A stretch of DNA of 64,000 bases from Varroa destructor. Lineage: Eukaryota; Arthropoda; Arachnida; Mesostigmata; Varroidae. The notes below the pieces were generated by a model. It had not been told where the DNA came from. It saw nothing but the letters and a program-made list of their open reading frames with translations, and ran no database searches. A program made the position numbers and the translations under genes. Below are positions 26,053 to 38,339 of this stretch, piece by piece; position 1 is the first letter of the stretch; every line of letters starts with the position of its first letter. The stretch spans positions 15,966,440 through 16,030,439 of the forward strand of contig NW_019211455.1 of NCBI RefSeq assembly GCF_002443255.2. Direction: 5' to 3'.

Positions 26053-27183
26053 GTAAGAAGACCTCTCTATTTATTATGCACCTTGATATGTTTTGTGAAA
26101 AGAGATCGAAGCTGGTTTAATTCTGAGTATATCCGATCGGCTAAGTCGTACCTTAGACAGCACAGATACTGTTGGCCAATACTCTGATGCACATTTCACG
26201 GAAATACGTTCTTGTTTTGACTACGTTTGTCTCATTTCTGCTTGTTACGCACCGAAAAATGAAAACGACATAAAGAATAATTCGACTTTTGTTGATCCGC
26301 TCAGAATATTTGACATCTCACTTCTATGTTTTGAGCTTTACGTTCGGTATCGCCTTTAGGCCTTCCGTCAGGCAGACGGCAAGTTCCCAGCCATCACGAA
26401 ATAAATCGTGTGTCTATGCTTGGGTTTGAACCTAGCCTAGAATATGTTCCGAAGATTAACAAACCAATACGCTACCTACTATTTTTTCAAAGGTCCTTTG
26501 GCGCTATACCGATCCTCGCACAAACTCGACCTAAGGGATCCCTATGGCAAAAACGTTCGTATAGGGCACGTACTGATGCTTTCTTCGTACTATCACTGCT
26601 GTTACCAAAAAAATAAAGCTATATAAATGTAATACATGATCTTTATGTTCTTTGCAGAATTTCCTCTACCGCTACTTGATCTAAGCTTAGACAGCTACTA
26701 AATCAAGATCAGCTGACCACCTTCGGCCCAGCGTCGTAGCCACAACGCGAACTGCCTAGTTGACAAATGAATATGACATATGGCATTTAATGAGCTGTTC
26801 CGAACAAAAACAGTGAACTAAAAAGAAGAACTACGAGCTAGAGAGGGTAGAAGGCTTGCTCTTAAATTACGTATGTTCAGTATGGCCCGTGTGGGTATCG
26901 CGAGGTAAACATCATATTTAGAATACTTATCTCATAATTTATCTAGACCATTTGTTTGGTACATATGTAGAATGCTAAACGCACGTGACAAATGGGTATA
27001 GAGGATGGATATAACGGCAATGGGGTGCCGGGTGTCGGCTGTTAAGCGAGACAAAGTACGACCTATTGCAAAAGGATCGTACTTGTTAGCATCGACGCGT
27101 TTGCTCTGTCGGTTGATATGACCCTAAAAGTAAAGCAGTATACGACGTGGAACAGGAGCCCCGCAGGGATCATTAGGGGAACT

Positions 27184-27228
27184 CTAACTATCGACCAATT
27201 TGGCACCAATTTGGCTAACCATAGTTAG
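27184..27228. repeat. Inverted repeat enclosing a direct repeat
   Basis: CTAACTAT at 27184-27191 is complementary to ATAGTTAG at 27221-27228. Between them CCAATTTGG occurs twice, at 27195-27203 and 27206-27214. CCAATTTGG is itself nearly palindromic, so the block has nested symmetry of the kind seen at dimeric binding sites or transposon footprints. Confidence 0.7.
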
Positions 27229-28279
27229 GCGCAAATTAAGCTTAAGTACACCTGTACTAACATTTTACATCTGTGACTCCAGGTAGCTGGCACCCATATT
27301 TTTCCCGTGTCTCTGTATGTAATGATATCGGCAGACAAATTAATGTGCTGGCATAGGATTCCTATTAGACACAGACAAATATTCAGCTATGAGAGCCAGT
27401 ACAACTATTATGGCCAGGTCCCTCGTGCGCAATGCAACCTTGCAAAATTGATGGTGATAGGACGGCTTTTTGGAAGCACTTCGTTGATTTGGCCGTTCCG
27501 TCACTTGGGGGCAATTGCATGTACGTACGCGGATATGCGCTGATCGGTGGATGGCAGCAACAGCAAGAATCGAACGAAGTGTGCTGTATGGGATGGGTCG
27601 TATTGGGCTACCTTCAGATGCCCCTGTTTTGGGACCCGCAGGCAGCGGTGCAGCTGGCTCATAATGTCGCATTGGTCCTACCCGATACCCAATCAGAGCA
27701 GTAAACCGATCGAATTGTAAATTATGGGCTGTCACAATCAAACTATTGATTTAACTGAATTGATGCGGCACAATCAGCCGGTCATGACAATGGGATAGGT
27801 TGAAGCAGGCTACATTTGGCTGGTAGAATTGCCACGGCCCTTGTCGAGGGTTCAGGGCTGAATTGAGCAATAGAAGTTAATTTAAGGCGAACAGGCAATA
27901 TCGTAATAAAGTTTATATTAGATCTGTGCTTCATGGGCCATGTACCTAATCGCTAGTACAGGTCGAATAAATTTGAATGATAGGTCTCCTAAATAGGGAT
28001 AAGATAATGCACTTTCGTTTATGACTGTATATTTTATTAGCATGATCTGTGTTTTTATCACCTATTGAGTTCAAGTAAATATGTTGTTTCTTCTTTTTTA
28101 ACAAATCCAATAGGCCCCGGGGGCGTTTCTTCTGTTAAAACAGTGAAGCCTAACCTGACGTATGCGCACTCGTGTTTTTGATCGTCTCCTACATGTGATT
28201 ACAACTAATCACCCTTTTTGACCGAAAAAAAAAAGTATCTCATGTTAAGTTTATATTGACCCCTTTCTGTTTCTTTCAG

Positions 28280-28384
28280 CCGTTTGAGATAACCTATAGT
28301 TATGCAAGGAACGACAAACAAACGAAATTAGCATTGTGTAACAGCGGGGAAATAGCCGCTGTTCTTTTCACTGTTGATGATTAA
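28280..28384 (+). CDS. Candidate terminal exon
   Basis: Follows a strong acceptor, CCCTTTCTGTTTCTTTCAG, and is open in phase 0 for 34 codons to TAA, with a second stop close behind. The peptide starts PFEITYSYARNDKQTK and ends AAVLFTVDD. Composition by codon position is flat, so the acceptor is the main evidence. No upstream exon or poly(A) signal was placed. Confidence 0.22.
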   Translation, partial: PFEITYSYARNDKQTKLALCNSGEIAAVLFTVDD

Positions 28385-29050
28385 TAGTGTAAGGTCACTC
28401 TTTTATTGCGTATTTTTTTTGGTTGCGACGGGACGTTATACCCCTGGCAGGAAGCTCCGGGGTGGTTTTACCCAAGTTCATCAGCTTGGTTACTGTATTC
28501 GATAATTGAACGTATTCGTTGTTCTGTTAGCTTAAGGCTATCTATTATATTCCGAAACCTTAACGATCAATTGCCCTAGGAACTATTTAGATGAAAATTA
28601 TAGCTAGTCTGATTTGCAAGAGTGCACTATAGATTTGACGGTATTCCCAAGCGTATAAATGTATAATGACAATACAAGAGTGTCGCCCTTCGTGAAGTAC
28701 ATTATGCAACCTCTTTACTTCAGTAAAAAGTGGAGCAAATCCACGGCTATAAAAACGAATGGGACCACGCAAAGCAAATAAGGCGAAAGAAGCAACAGCG
28801 TCAAGAGCATACGAAGAACGCCATCTTGTGCAGATGCCTGATGTCCTTTCCAAGATCGAGTTTGTATCGCGTTTTTCTTGAAAACCTGACGCGTAACGCT
28901 GTGTACAGACCAATTCGACGACAATACTAATGCAACGTAGGCGTATGTTTTACAGAAACGCTATGCTTTCAAACAGGAGTATTAACGAATTCGTTTCAAC
29001 TCTAACGCGCCAAATCGTCGGCAATACAAATGCGTAAATGTATATAAAAA

Positions 29051-29065
29051 GAGAGAGGGAGAGAG
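29051..29065. repeat. Short GA-rich tract
   Basis: GA units interrupted by one extra G, directly downstream of a TATATAAAAA stretch. The TATA-like string could be a promoter element, but no exon with support follows it, so it is described only as a purine tract. Confidence 0.6.
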
Positions 29066-29708
29066 CAGAAATAGAACCCACTGAAAGGTTTTGGCACCAG
29101 CCTTTGCAAACTTTGAATTGAATATTGGTATTTGCGAGACGCTGAGAAGCAATTTTGGCACGACCCGCGGTTTTTTTTTTGGCCGCCTACTTGCAGTCTA
29201 TTCCTGTATTGGCACAGCGTTTAGGGTTATAGATTGTATTATTGCAAAATTTCCATGCCTGTTGATACAGGTTTACTTAGAGGTGTCAGAGGACCCCGTA
29301 TTTGGTGGCTGGTTAGGTACCGGAAAACTAGCAGGGGCCTCGGATAGCTTGAGTTCTAATGACTACGATCACCGCGCAAATCGCTGTCGATGTAGGCCAG
29401 CCACAACTGCAATATAAATACGTATGTCAACTTGTTTTTCAATCAGGCAAGTCTATGCAGTAAAAGTTTTCCATCGTGTTTACATTGCGTAAGTTCAATT
29501 TCTTCGCTGCAGTCGATAGCTCGCTATCGCAAAGTATCACATTGTGTATGAACAATTTGGCCGACACTTCTGAATATGACAAAATGAATAAGTTTGAAAA
29601 ACAAATACCACTGGCTGCCTAATTGAACTTATTTCATCCTGTCCATATTTTATTGTAAATTGCTACAAGCGCGGGTATGGATCTTAACCGTGTTCGTAAC
29701 TTTTGTGT

Positions 29709-29746
29709 AGTAAACGCTACCAGTAAACGCTACCAGTAAACGCTAC
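29709..29746. repeat. Three-copy 13-bp tandem repeat
   Basis: Three head-to-tail copies of AGTAAACGCTACC, the last lacking its final base, with no mismatch between copies. The perfect identity suggests a recent expansion. It lies in sequence with no supported gene. Confidence 0.92.
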
Positions 29747-31444
29747 TTAAGCCCGCTACTGCTGGTTTAAGTCGTTCGGAATAGATTCAAAATGGAGTAC
29801 ATTTAAAAGGTCCCATTTTTAAAGATCTTTTTTGTTGTCAGCCTTCCGCAAAGTTCTTCACGTAGCTCCGTTCAATCACAATATGCTTTAGGTGGTAAAT
29901 GTATTATAATCGTACGTGTCGCACAGCTGAATTCTATTTAAGTGGCAATTTTATGAAATGTGTAAAACATACCGTTCATAGTAGGCAGTCGTCTTATGGT
30001 ACGGTCATTTACTGCTTGCCCCTGCCATGCCCCCCATTGTAAGCTTTCTCTTGTCGATTCGTCGGTCTGATCAAAAAGGTACTTACTTGTCGTTGCCCGT
30101 TGCTCTGAGAAAACTATCGTGCGGCGAAACGCCATGTGTATTCTTGTATTCGCTCCATTATTTGTGGACTCTACTCGGTGTATTAGTTGGCTGGAGGGCA
30201 GAACCAGAAATCCTGTATCCTGAAGGGCCAGAGAAAAGGAAAAGGTTGACCTTAATCTCCTGCTGTCGATGGCTGGTCGGTCTGTGGTCTGATGCACTGT
30301 GTTCCAAAGCTGGTTGCCTTTCAGTCTCTGTTCCATTCTGCCTTTCTGCTTGGTGTTCACTTCGTATGCAGCGAAGGTCTGCCGTGTTCCACCTTGTTTA
30401 GGCCAAAGCCCTCTCCCAAAGCCCATAAGCACGCTGGCAAAGCAGTGCCACAGCTTCGACGTTTTGCGTGCTGTTTGAAGCATCATACTATTGTAGAACT
30501 GTTACTAAGGATATTTATTGAGACGACAGTAATTTTAGCGGAACAAGTAGCAGTAGTTGGTGACATTGTGGTGAAAAGAACACCTATAAACTAACTGGCA
30601 CTGTTGTTACCGGAAGAGCTAAAGGGCAACTCCCCACTCGTTGATATTAGGTATGGGAGGGAGTAGTAGAGAGTGGCAATGATATAATTGACAGCGACTA
30701 TTCCCGCGGTAACGGCAGGCCCGTGTCCCCTCGTTTGCCGATCTCCCCTATCACAAAACAAAGCAATAGAAACTGGTTGATTAAGGGGATTCGAAGAGCA
30801 GAACTCTAAATACCGCAATAACACGAATGACTGCGACTTAAAATCCTGCTGAGTTGAGTCAAAGCTGTTGTCGTCGGGCGGAACGCCATTGTGCCAAGAT
30901 GGTGTAGGAAAAAGGGGTCAGTAAATTAAAACTAGGTGATCCCTGGGATGGTGCGATGGAGGGAAGCCGGCCAACCCCTAGTTTGCGTAGACTACTCTTG
31001 TTGTTCACTTTGTTACTTTTGGGATAACTAGGCTGGGCTAAACTAGACTAGGTGGAGAATCAGTATGGTGAGATCAGGCTCGGTGAGACACAGCGAGCAC
31101 TTCGTCTGATCGTTTTCGATTTACTTCCTCTCTTTGTTGTCTCGTGCATACGTGTCTTAAGGAGCAGCTACTTGTCTCCTCTGGTGGTTGTTGCAGTTGG
31201 TCATGCTACATTGTGTAAGGAAAGTCCACACAACAAAAACGGGTTGAAATGGAACGGCATCAGGGGTCCGTACCCCAGGCCTCTGCTACTGCTTTTAGCG
31301 CTCCCTGCAAATATGCTAGTGCGCGAAAGAAAAATGTACAAAAAAAGTATCTATGGTTTGAGCGTGCGAATAGTACGAAGCTAAGTTGCTGTTGCTCCTG
31401 CTTCCGTTGTTGTTTAGGCAAGTCCGTCTCGCTTGTCCGCATCA

Positions 31445-31464
31445 GCTTAGCTGACGAGCTAAGC
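31445..31464. other. Short perfect hairpin
   Basis: GCTTAGCT and AGCTAAGC form an 8-bp stem around GACG. Overlapping short frames on both strands run through it, which is expected from the symmetry. Confidence 0.75.
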
Positions 31465-32011
31465 GAGTCATATGTGAGATGGCACAATGACAACGAACTG
31501 CGCCGGGCGAACAACACAAGCAGCTCAACGTGTCTTTCCGGAACTTCATAATTTTCTGTGCCTGGCTAGACTACAAGGATACTATTTCGTCTGGGCCACT
31601 AAATGGGCGGCTTTCCTACAATTGTTGATTCGGTCGCTACTGGCGAATCCTCACACTCTGTTACTACTATAAAGACCACTAAGCCCAACAGCACTAGCGA
31701 TGGCGGTGAATAATCAGACCATCAGCAAAAATAGGCTAAGTGGGCTCCGTACGTTTCGTAAATCGTTGATTCGATCAAAATTCGCAGATCGGGCACAGAA
31801 ACAGAGGGAGATCGTGCGTTTTTTCTTAATTTAATTATGAAGATCACAACAGAAACCTCATGGAGGTGACGTGAAATGGGCGGGCTGCTGCAAAAACAAA
31901 AATAAAGGAGATATTTGGGATCGCCACAAATCGGCGGGCCAAAGTCAAGGCTCAGGTTCATGGTACGGTCAGGAAGCAAAGTCAGAAATGCTGATACGCA
32001 GTTCACTTACG

Positions 32012-32150
32012 CCAAATGTAGGCGTTAATGTAATCCATCCAGGAAAAATGCGACAATAACGAAGCAAACGAGCTACCCAGAAACACCGAATGGACCATCG
32101 AAAGACGAGGATTTGGGGGGTAGAAGGAGGAATAGAAGAGAAGATATGCC
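32012..32150 (-). CDS. Candidate exon ending at a consensus donor
   Basis: On the minus strand, a frame open for about 46 codons ends at TTTGGC/gtaagtg. The peptide toward the donor includes SSFASLLSHFSWMDYINAY. The upstream boundary is unclear: CTCCAG near 32161 is one weak option. Overlapping frames in both other phases make this tentative. Confidence 0.17.
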
Positions 32151-32472
32151 CCATGCCTGGAGACCGAAGCTAAATTACCATTTTGCTATCATCATCATCA
32201 TTACCACAACAGCTACTATTCGTTAACGTAAATTACCAGGATATTAAAGGTCTGCTACTGGCAGGTTCTATGACCGAAGCAGGCTGACACCGTCACACTC
32301 GGCGACCTTACCGGCAGACACGGGGAATCGTACAGGGCGATGTCTAAGTGCGCAGTCACAACGCAGGTGCTTCCGACTTCGAAACCAATAGCAGGAGTGA
32401 AGTGAGATAGTGTAATAGAGTCAGAAAGATGACCTTGAAAGCGACATGACCCCCTCGGATCGAAGCGGTCGT

Positions 32473-32486
32473 AGCAGCAGCAGCAG
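32473..32486. repeat. Short AGC trinucleotide repeat
   Basis: Between four and five AGC units. No supported reading frame uses it. Confidence 0.8.
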
Positions 32487-33761
32487 TATCTCCTAAATGA
32501 AATCCACGTGACAAACTCAAAAGGTCATCTGTGAGTCCCTATCTGTCCAAGAACACTGCAGACGCACAATGCGCAGAATAAGGCTTAGTAGTGTTATTGG
32601 TATGACGGTTGGTTCTACCTTAGTCAGGCCCAAGTCAAAACCTTTCCGCTGTCTGACGGCTGGCCTATTTCGCACTTTCATATTAGGCAACAGCCGCTTG
32701 GCCTTTTTCCCTTTGTAAATTGCTTACTGTAGTTTCAAAATACATTGGGTTCACTATGGAAATTATTTTCAAAAGTTTTTAAGATACTTTTGCGTGCGCA
32801 GGAATGACCTAGGAATGCATACAATATTAGTCGTAGCATTCGCCACGGCTGGAACTTATTTAGCTTGTCAACGTTATATATATTCTTTCTATTGTATCGG
32901 GTGCGATTGGCACTAGTCCACCAGCAGTTAGACATTTTTACTAGTCACTCTGTGGAGCGAACAATACTCTGAGAACTTGTAACTGGTAACGTTTTCAAAC
33001 GGAACGACTGGCTAAATAACTAAGCAGCATAATTTATTAGTACAACAACGTTGCTGTATAAATACATATTTGGATGATCAGAAATTACTACTGCCATGAG
33101 GTTTCATATGTAATGTACCTGGAATATGGAATCGAGCTATGTTTGGTGACTAAAAAAACTTAGCCAATAAGGATGATTATGTCCCCCAGACGATACCAGT
33201 TTAGAATCGCGCTAGCACCTCCCAAGTGTTTCCGCAGACCTGCTTGTCAGATGTTTCGGATATTCGACAGCGCTTTAAGTCTTTGGAGGAAGCGTTAGAC
33301 ATGCGGTGGTAGCCGCGCAAAAAGTTAGGTAAGGTATCTCCTTAGTACCTCATTCATAATAATATTGTTAAGCAGAAACTCTGTCTGCAGTGCACTTTAT
33401 CAATTTTATTTTCGTCGACTACCCCATACGTAGAACGTTCTCGTGGCATATTTCGGGCACTTCATTAATATCATTCTTACCCGGATTGCTTGGAATGACC
33501 CTCAAAGGAGCCGTTTCAATTCGACTTTCCCAAAAAGTCTTTGGCTATAGTTAATTGATGGGTCAGGGGTAAAATTGGCCAACAACTTTTTCATACGACC
33601 TTAGGCCACAAGGCTACTCTAACCACCAAAACCAGCATAGTACGTCGAGGAATTATTAAGCGCCTTTGTTCCCTCTACCCCTTTCCCCCATACGGTGTTG
33701 CCTCGACTCTCTTCTAATCTTAACGCTTACCCCACCAACCACCCACCTCTTTGTCTCGCAG

Positions 33762-34081
33762 GCAAAATAACTCTGCGGAAGGTACGGGATCGTTTACCTT
33801 CAAATTGCAGTGCTAAACTGCGTAAATTGACAGGCGGGAGTGGGGTGGGGTGTGGTTTGCCGTTTGCGATACCAGGCCAAACAAGTCTATTATGTAGCAA
33901 AGGGAAGTTTCTGAGTAATCGAACTGTTCGATTAGTCTTACCTACTGGAAATCAATTTATCGGATCTGCAATGCAAAGGTCAATTCCGGCCATAGCTATA
34001 AAGTTGCCATTAGCAACGGCTCGCAAGTATATACAAATTAATATTTTTTGCCGTTTTTCACTATATGATCCTATATCCTGA
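33762..34081 (+). CDS. Candidate terminal exon
   Basis: Starts after a pyrimidine-rich acceptor, CCACCTCTTTGTCTCGCAG. After two bases it stays open for 105 codons to TGA. The first part is basic (ITLRKVRDRLP); the middle is glycine-rich where the DNA carries GGGG runs; the end is IFCRFSLYDPIS. The length after an acceptor is notable, but no family is recognised. An internal AAG/gtacgg donor 18 nt in could end the exon early. Confidence 0.23.
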
Positions 34082-34206
34082 TTCCGTATGAACACTTAAG
34101 AGCAACGACAAATAAGATGTTCCCTTCATGTGTAGTACGCTTCCAGCCATGATTAAAAAAAGAAACTGTTCATTTGCTACGTGTAGTTGCCGCGCTTCAC
34201 CTTCAT

Positions 34207-34565
34207 GAAGGTCAACCTATTACAGTAGTGAAGAGGAAAAAAGGGTCTTCGAGGGACGGTTTCTGCCTGGCCTGTGTTATGCCCTGGTGGATCGTTGCGA
34301 TAAGCTTGCAGGTCTCAGAAAGCGGTTGGTAATAACGGAAAAAAAAATCAAAAAAATTCAACGTATGAAAATTGAACACGACATGGTACTGGTTGGTCGC
34401 ATGAAACCATCAACAATAATCGTCGAGGTCAAAAGAACCGGGCAGCGGCGAATACTGATGCCCGCGGCGCTGGGTCGAGAGGGTTCTGAAGAGCACGAAC
34501 TTAAACAAAATGGAAAAGATAACAGAAAAAGTAACGAAAGAGAATACTCATACAATAAAAGATGA
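34207..34565 (+). CDS. Candidate coding frame, basic and acidic protein
   Basis: Open for about 118 codons from just after a TGA to the TGA at 34565. GC by codon position over the last 92 codons is about 51%, 35% and 41%, weakly coding-like. The peptide is highly charged, with KKIKKIQRMKIEHD near the middle and a hydrophilic, lysine- and glutamate-rich C-terminus. No start codon with good context was chosen; it may be an exon after the AAG at about 34210. An internal CGGTTG/gtaata donor is present. Function unknown. Confidence 0.27.
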
Positions 34566-36940
34566 ACAGAGCGTGCCTAAAGGCTCCGGGGCACAATGGG
34601 ACAATAAGTGTATATGTAACACTGGCACAACCAGACCTACTTTAAACTGCTATTAGATAGAACATATTGATGCTGATCATGATGTCAATGGTCAAGTATG
34701 GAAGGCAAATACCAAGAGAAATTTTCATTACATTGTTCAATCATCATTCAATGATTGCATTAATCAAGCACAGACTCGTAGTAGGAAAAAACTACACATA
34801 TATATGGATACGCATATATCTATCTATATATACATACGTATGAGTTTTCTTGAATGCCTGTTTTGTTCGATATTTTTTACGTTAGATGTGGAAGTATACG
34901 TTAATATCATATATAGATGCTGTTATTGTATTCACCGTACCCTAGCGGCGCCATAGAGAGCCCTATCCTAAGGTGCTATCCCTGCACGCCGTGTTGTCTT
35001 GTCTCATGACAGAATAAACCGATGGGTTTCACCAAACAAGAGTTGGCCAGTAACACGAGGCCGCATACAGCGCGGAACAAGTGCAGTTACTCGAAGATCG
35101 AGTGGCATCGTAGAGACAATCCCTGTTGCTTTGCCTCGTCTTGCATATTCTTGTTCGTCTTGGGCTTAAGCAACAGCTGTATTGAAACTTGCAGTTGTAA
35201 TCGCAGCTAGACCTCCTAGTCTCTTTTACAAACAATGGAAACAGGCACGAAAGGCGCAGTGGTGTGTGTACCCATGCTGCTTTTTGGTGTATGAAACAAT
35301 GTTCGTGATACATCGCGTAGCAACACGACGGTAATAAAAACGGATGCGCCGGGCTATGGGGGCACTTTGAGGCATGCCAACTAGAGTCGGGTAACTTCGC
35401 TTGCATTGGCTATTCGAGACATTGTACGATGCAGATGGATAGCAAAAGCTGGCGCAGCAGTAGAAAGGCGTAATGTGTCTTGTGAATCTCTTCCATACGC
35501 AGACGGGAGTTTGAAGAGCAAACTGGTACAAGAAGCGATTTCCCGAGTCTGACCTTCGACCACTCCCTCAGCTACAAGACGAGACCGTAAAAACACACAT
35601 AGTCCTCGTTCTATCCTCCGTGGTGTCACCAAGACTACCGTGTCTTATATAACTCCGCGAAAAAACAATGCCCTAGCCTAAAGACGTATCGGAATGAATA
35701 GCCAAATACCTAAGTAGCCGTATGTATCGCAGCCAGATCAGTTTTAGTATTGTATGTGACGCCCTTAGTCGCCTCCCATCGTGCTCTTCATAATCAAGAA
35801 GCGCTAAAGTTAAAGACAAACAATAATGAAAATAACAGTATTACGACGACATCGTTTTGACTTCTTACAGTTCATTTTAAAGCTTAGTTAAATAGCTGTT
35901 CCGCCTATATATCTATCTATAGGTGGCTACCACAGTATTGTCGATTCGATCATCCTTGCGGTTACTATCAGAATTGTCTTGTAACAAGCTGGGAAGCCTA
36001 CTTGTGGGGCCGTATCATAATACTTGCCTTTTTTTCTTTTTTTTTTTGGAGGTTAAGGACAAATGCATTATGCAGACCGGGCGTAGGCAGGACATGACTG
36101 CTCTTTGTCCGGTACTACTTCAGTATATCCTCACGCAACTTAGATTCTATCGATCGTTGTCGACCATGAACGATGTACAATCATTAACTGACTGGGATCA
36201 ATATAGGTAATGGCGGAAATGTGGTAGCTGAAAAAGCGCACTCGAGGACATTTACGCTAATACGTAAGCTCCGCGTAACCCGCATTGCTAGAACGGGTAA
36301 AATTTAAAGATTTATCTAGCTGTGGGAAATAAAAAGTAGAAATAGTATAAATTATAAAATTAGTGTTAGCACAATGGTTTAAGTTAGATAAAAACCGTAT
36401 TGTGCACGGCTTAGTGAATCAATTAACTTGATCGAAATGGGATTAGTGTTAGGACGCGTGCAGAAATAGGACGGCTTATAACTCGCATATTTACTTTGCT
36501 GTTACCACGTGAGAACGATCAAGCTAAGGTGTCTTATTTTGAGATCAATGTTCGGTCCTATCCGTGGCACACTGCACAAAATTCAGGTTCGAAGCCAACT
36601 ATGCAACACAATAGAGATAAATAATCTAAATAATAAAGCTGGCAAACAAATAGAGAATGCCATAAAACATGTAAGGCCCTTCTGTTGTTTAAGTCTTCCG
36701 GTCGAAGTCCGGCAGAATGGACGAAAACTTTGTGCATGCGTCGGCGCTTCGAAAGACAGGAGCGCATTAATATGGTGTCGCGGCACGGGCCCAGCTCGTC
36801 GTTCAGTGAATAAAGCGAGCTGTGATGTGAGCGGAATGATGGACAAGAGGAAAATCTAGACACACCCCCAGATATATGTAAGACTCTACGATATCTGTCG
36901 CAGTTCTATTCTAAACTATTCTAGTCCTCTTTTATTTCAG

Positions 36941-37057
36941 CGAGATATTCAGCTATTAATAACGGAAGCTCGAACACCCTGTTTTGAATACACAAATCTT
37001 GCAAAAAATCCCGTTCTCCTAATACCGATAATCCTTATACATACTGAACTAATTTAG
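36941..37057 (+). CDS. Candidate terminal exon
   Basis: Follows the acceptor TCCTCTTTTATTTCAG and is open in phase 0 for 38 codons to TAG. The peptide runs RDIQLLITEARTPCFEY and then becomes hydrophobic (VLLIPIILI). GC by position is about 50%, 32% and 21%, an AT-ending codon pattern unlike the other candidates. It may be a chance frame in AT-rich DNA. Confidence 0.22.
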   Translation, partial: RDIQLLITEARTPCFEYTNLAKNPVLLIPIILIHTELI

Positions 37058-38169
37058 TGGGTCTCTTGGCAATAAATTAAATTGTCATTATTAGTGAGTC
37101 GAAGTCTGCTTCTTTTTCCGGTTGCGACGCAAGTCGCGCGTTCCGGATTTTACTGTGATAGAAACTCTGTTCAGTGCTGAGATGCCGCAAACTACGCTTC
37201 GGATGGGCTCGAACGTAGAAGACAGTTATCGGAAAGAGGACCCAAATCAATTTCTGAGCTGGGAAATCATTTCATCGGATAGCTCAAAGAGGCTTTGAGA
37301 AGTGATAACTATTTTTTGAATCCCGTTTGAGACGAAACGTTATAGTCGTCAGTTCCTGGGGGGTCCGTCAAATTTTCTAGGGAGACCTCTGATTTGTACT
37401 CGTACGTGTCAGCCGCAAAGGTCAGGTAGTACAATCTACCTTGCCGGCGTTGCTCTGTCATATGAAGTTTCATATAGCATATGGAAGTGAAAATTATGAG
37501 GCTTATGAAGCGTAATCTAAAAATATATTAGCTCAATGTTATTCTATCATAAATCGTATCGTGATATATGATAGTACGTAATTAACAGAATGGCTTCAGA
37601 GATTTGTAATAGGTATGATCATATCATGGATGCGATTACGTACTTTTAAGTGTCGAATAAGATGAGGGTAAACTAGATTGAACGCAGTGAGGTACATGCT
37701 TGATAAATCTTGAATAATTGAGGCGTAAAAAACGTTCGCAAATAGCATCTATGCGTTAACGTTCCCATAGATATGTATAATCCTTGAAGTAAAGTTCAAT
37801 TTGAAAATTTTCTCCATCCAAACAAAGTCAGCCTTGTTCGCTCGCTACGGCATTTTTTCCAGTATAGCACTCTTTACAATTGCTCCGCTTCTGAAGCTCT
37901 GGTCACTTTTTGGTCTATTTTCAAATCGCTTGGCGTCCCAAATCCGCGCCAGACTGTGCCTTTTCTCAATATTGAGATAAAAAAAAAAACTCGCATGGAA
38001 TTGGTAATAGCAAAAATTAAACAGTGCGAAATATCCTCTCTACGCTGTCTCTCTAAACAGAGCAAGATATGGAATGTTTGATTACTTTCAATGCTGAGGA
38101 GAATCTCTAAAATTTACATAATTTTACATAGAAAACCAGTCAGTTTTTTGTTAACTAATTGTGTTGCAG

Positions 38170-38330
38170 CACTTTCTGAGTATAAACTCCATGTACCGTC
38201 CCAAACGGACGGCACCCAGCGTATCGTACGTGTACATTTACTCAGTTCAATTGTCTCTAGTTACGACTCTTTGAATGACTATGGCTCAGAAAAGAGGTTA
38301 CGACCAATCTTAATTGTATCCGTGAGATGA
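38170..38330 (+). CDS. Candidate terminal exon
   Basis: The acceptor is GTTAACTAATTGTGTTGCAG, with a branch-point-like CTAAT about 15 nt upstream. Two bases complete a codon and 52 codons follow to TGA, including SSYDSLNDYGSEKRLRPILI. GC by position is about 50%, 38% and 42%. The frame also continues upstream of the acceptor, so an unspliced ORF is equally possible. Confidence 0.22.
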
Positions 38331-38339
38331 CCAGGCGTT

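Larger units (their letters stand above)
28400..33700. other. Mixed region without a clear gene
   Basis: Carries the 13-bp tandem repeat, a short hairpin, and overlapping frames on both strands at 29.9-30.6 kb and 31.0-32.2 kb. The 182-codon minus frame at 29938-30486 is the longest in the window and contains a consensus donor (GACAA/gtaagt), but it is matched by a 124-codon plus frame and shows no recognisable protein. Confidence 0.4.

Noticed and set aside
29041..29050. TATATAAAAA as a core promoter
   Set aside because: TATA-like strings are frequent in this AT-rich sequence, and the downstream frame (29091-29417) has no supported start or exon structure.
29938..30486. Longest frame in the window (182 codons, minus strand)
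   Set aside because: A frame of about this length is expected roughly once by chance at this base composition. It overlaps plus-strand frames at 30027-30401 and 30292-30594, and the peptide matches no family I know.
36586..36596. tRNA B-box-like GGTTCGAAGCC
   Set aside because: No A-box at the right distance and the surrounding bases do not pair into a T-arm or an acceptor stem.
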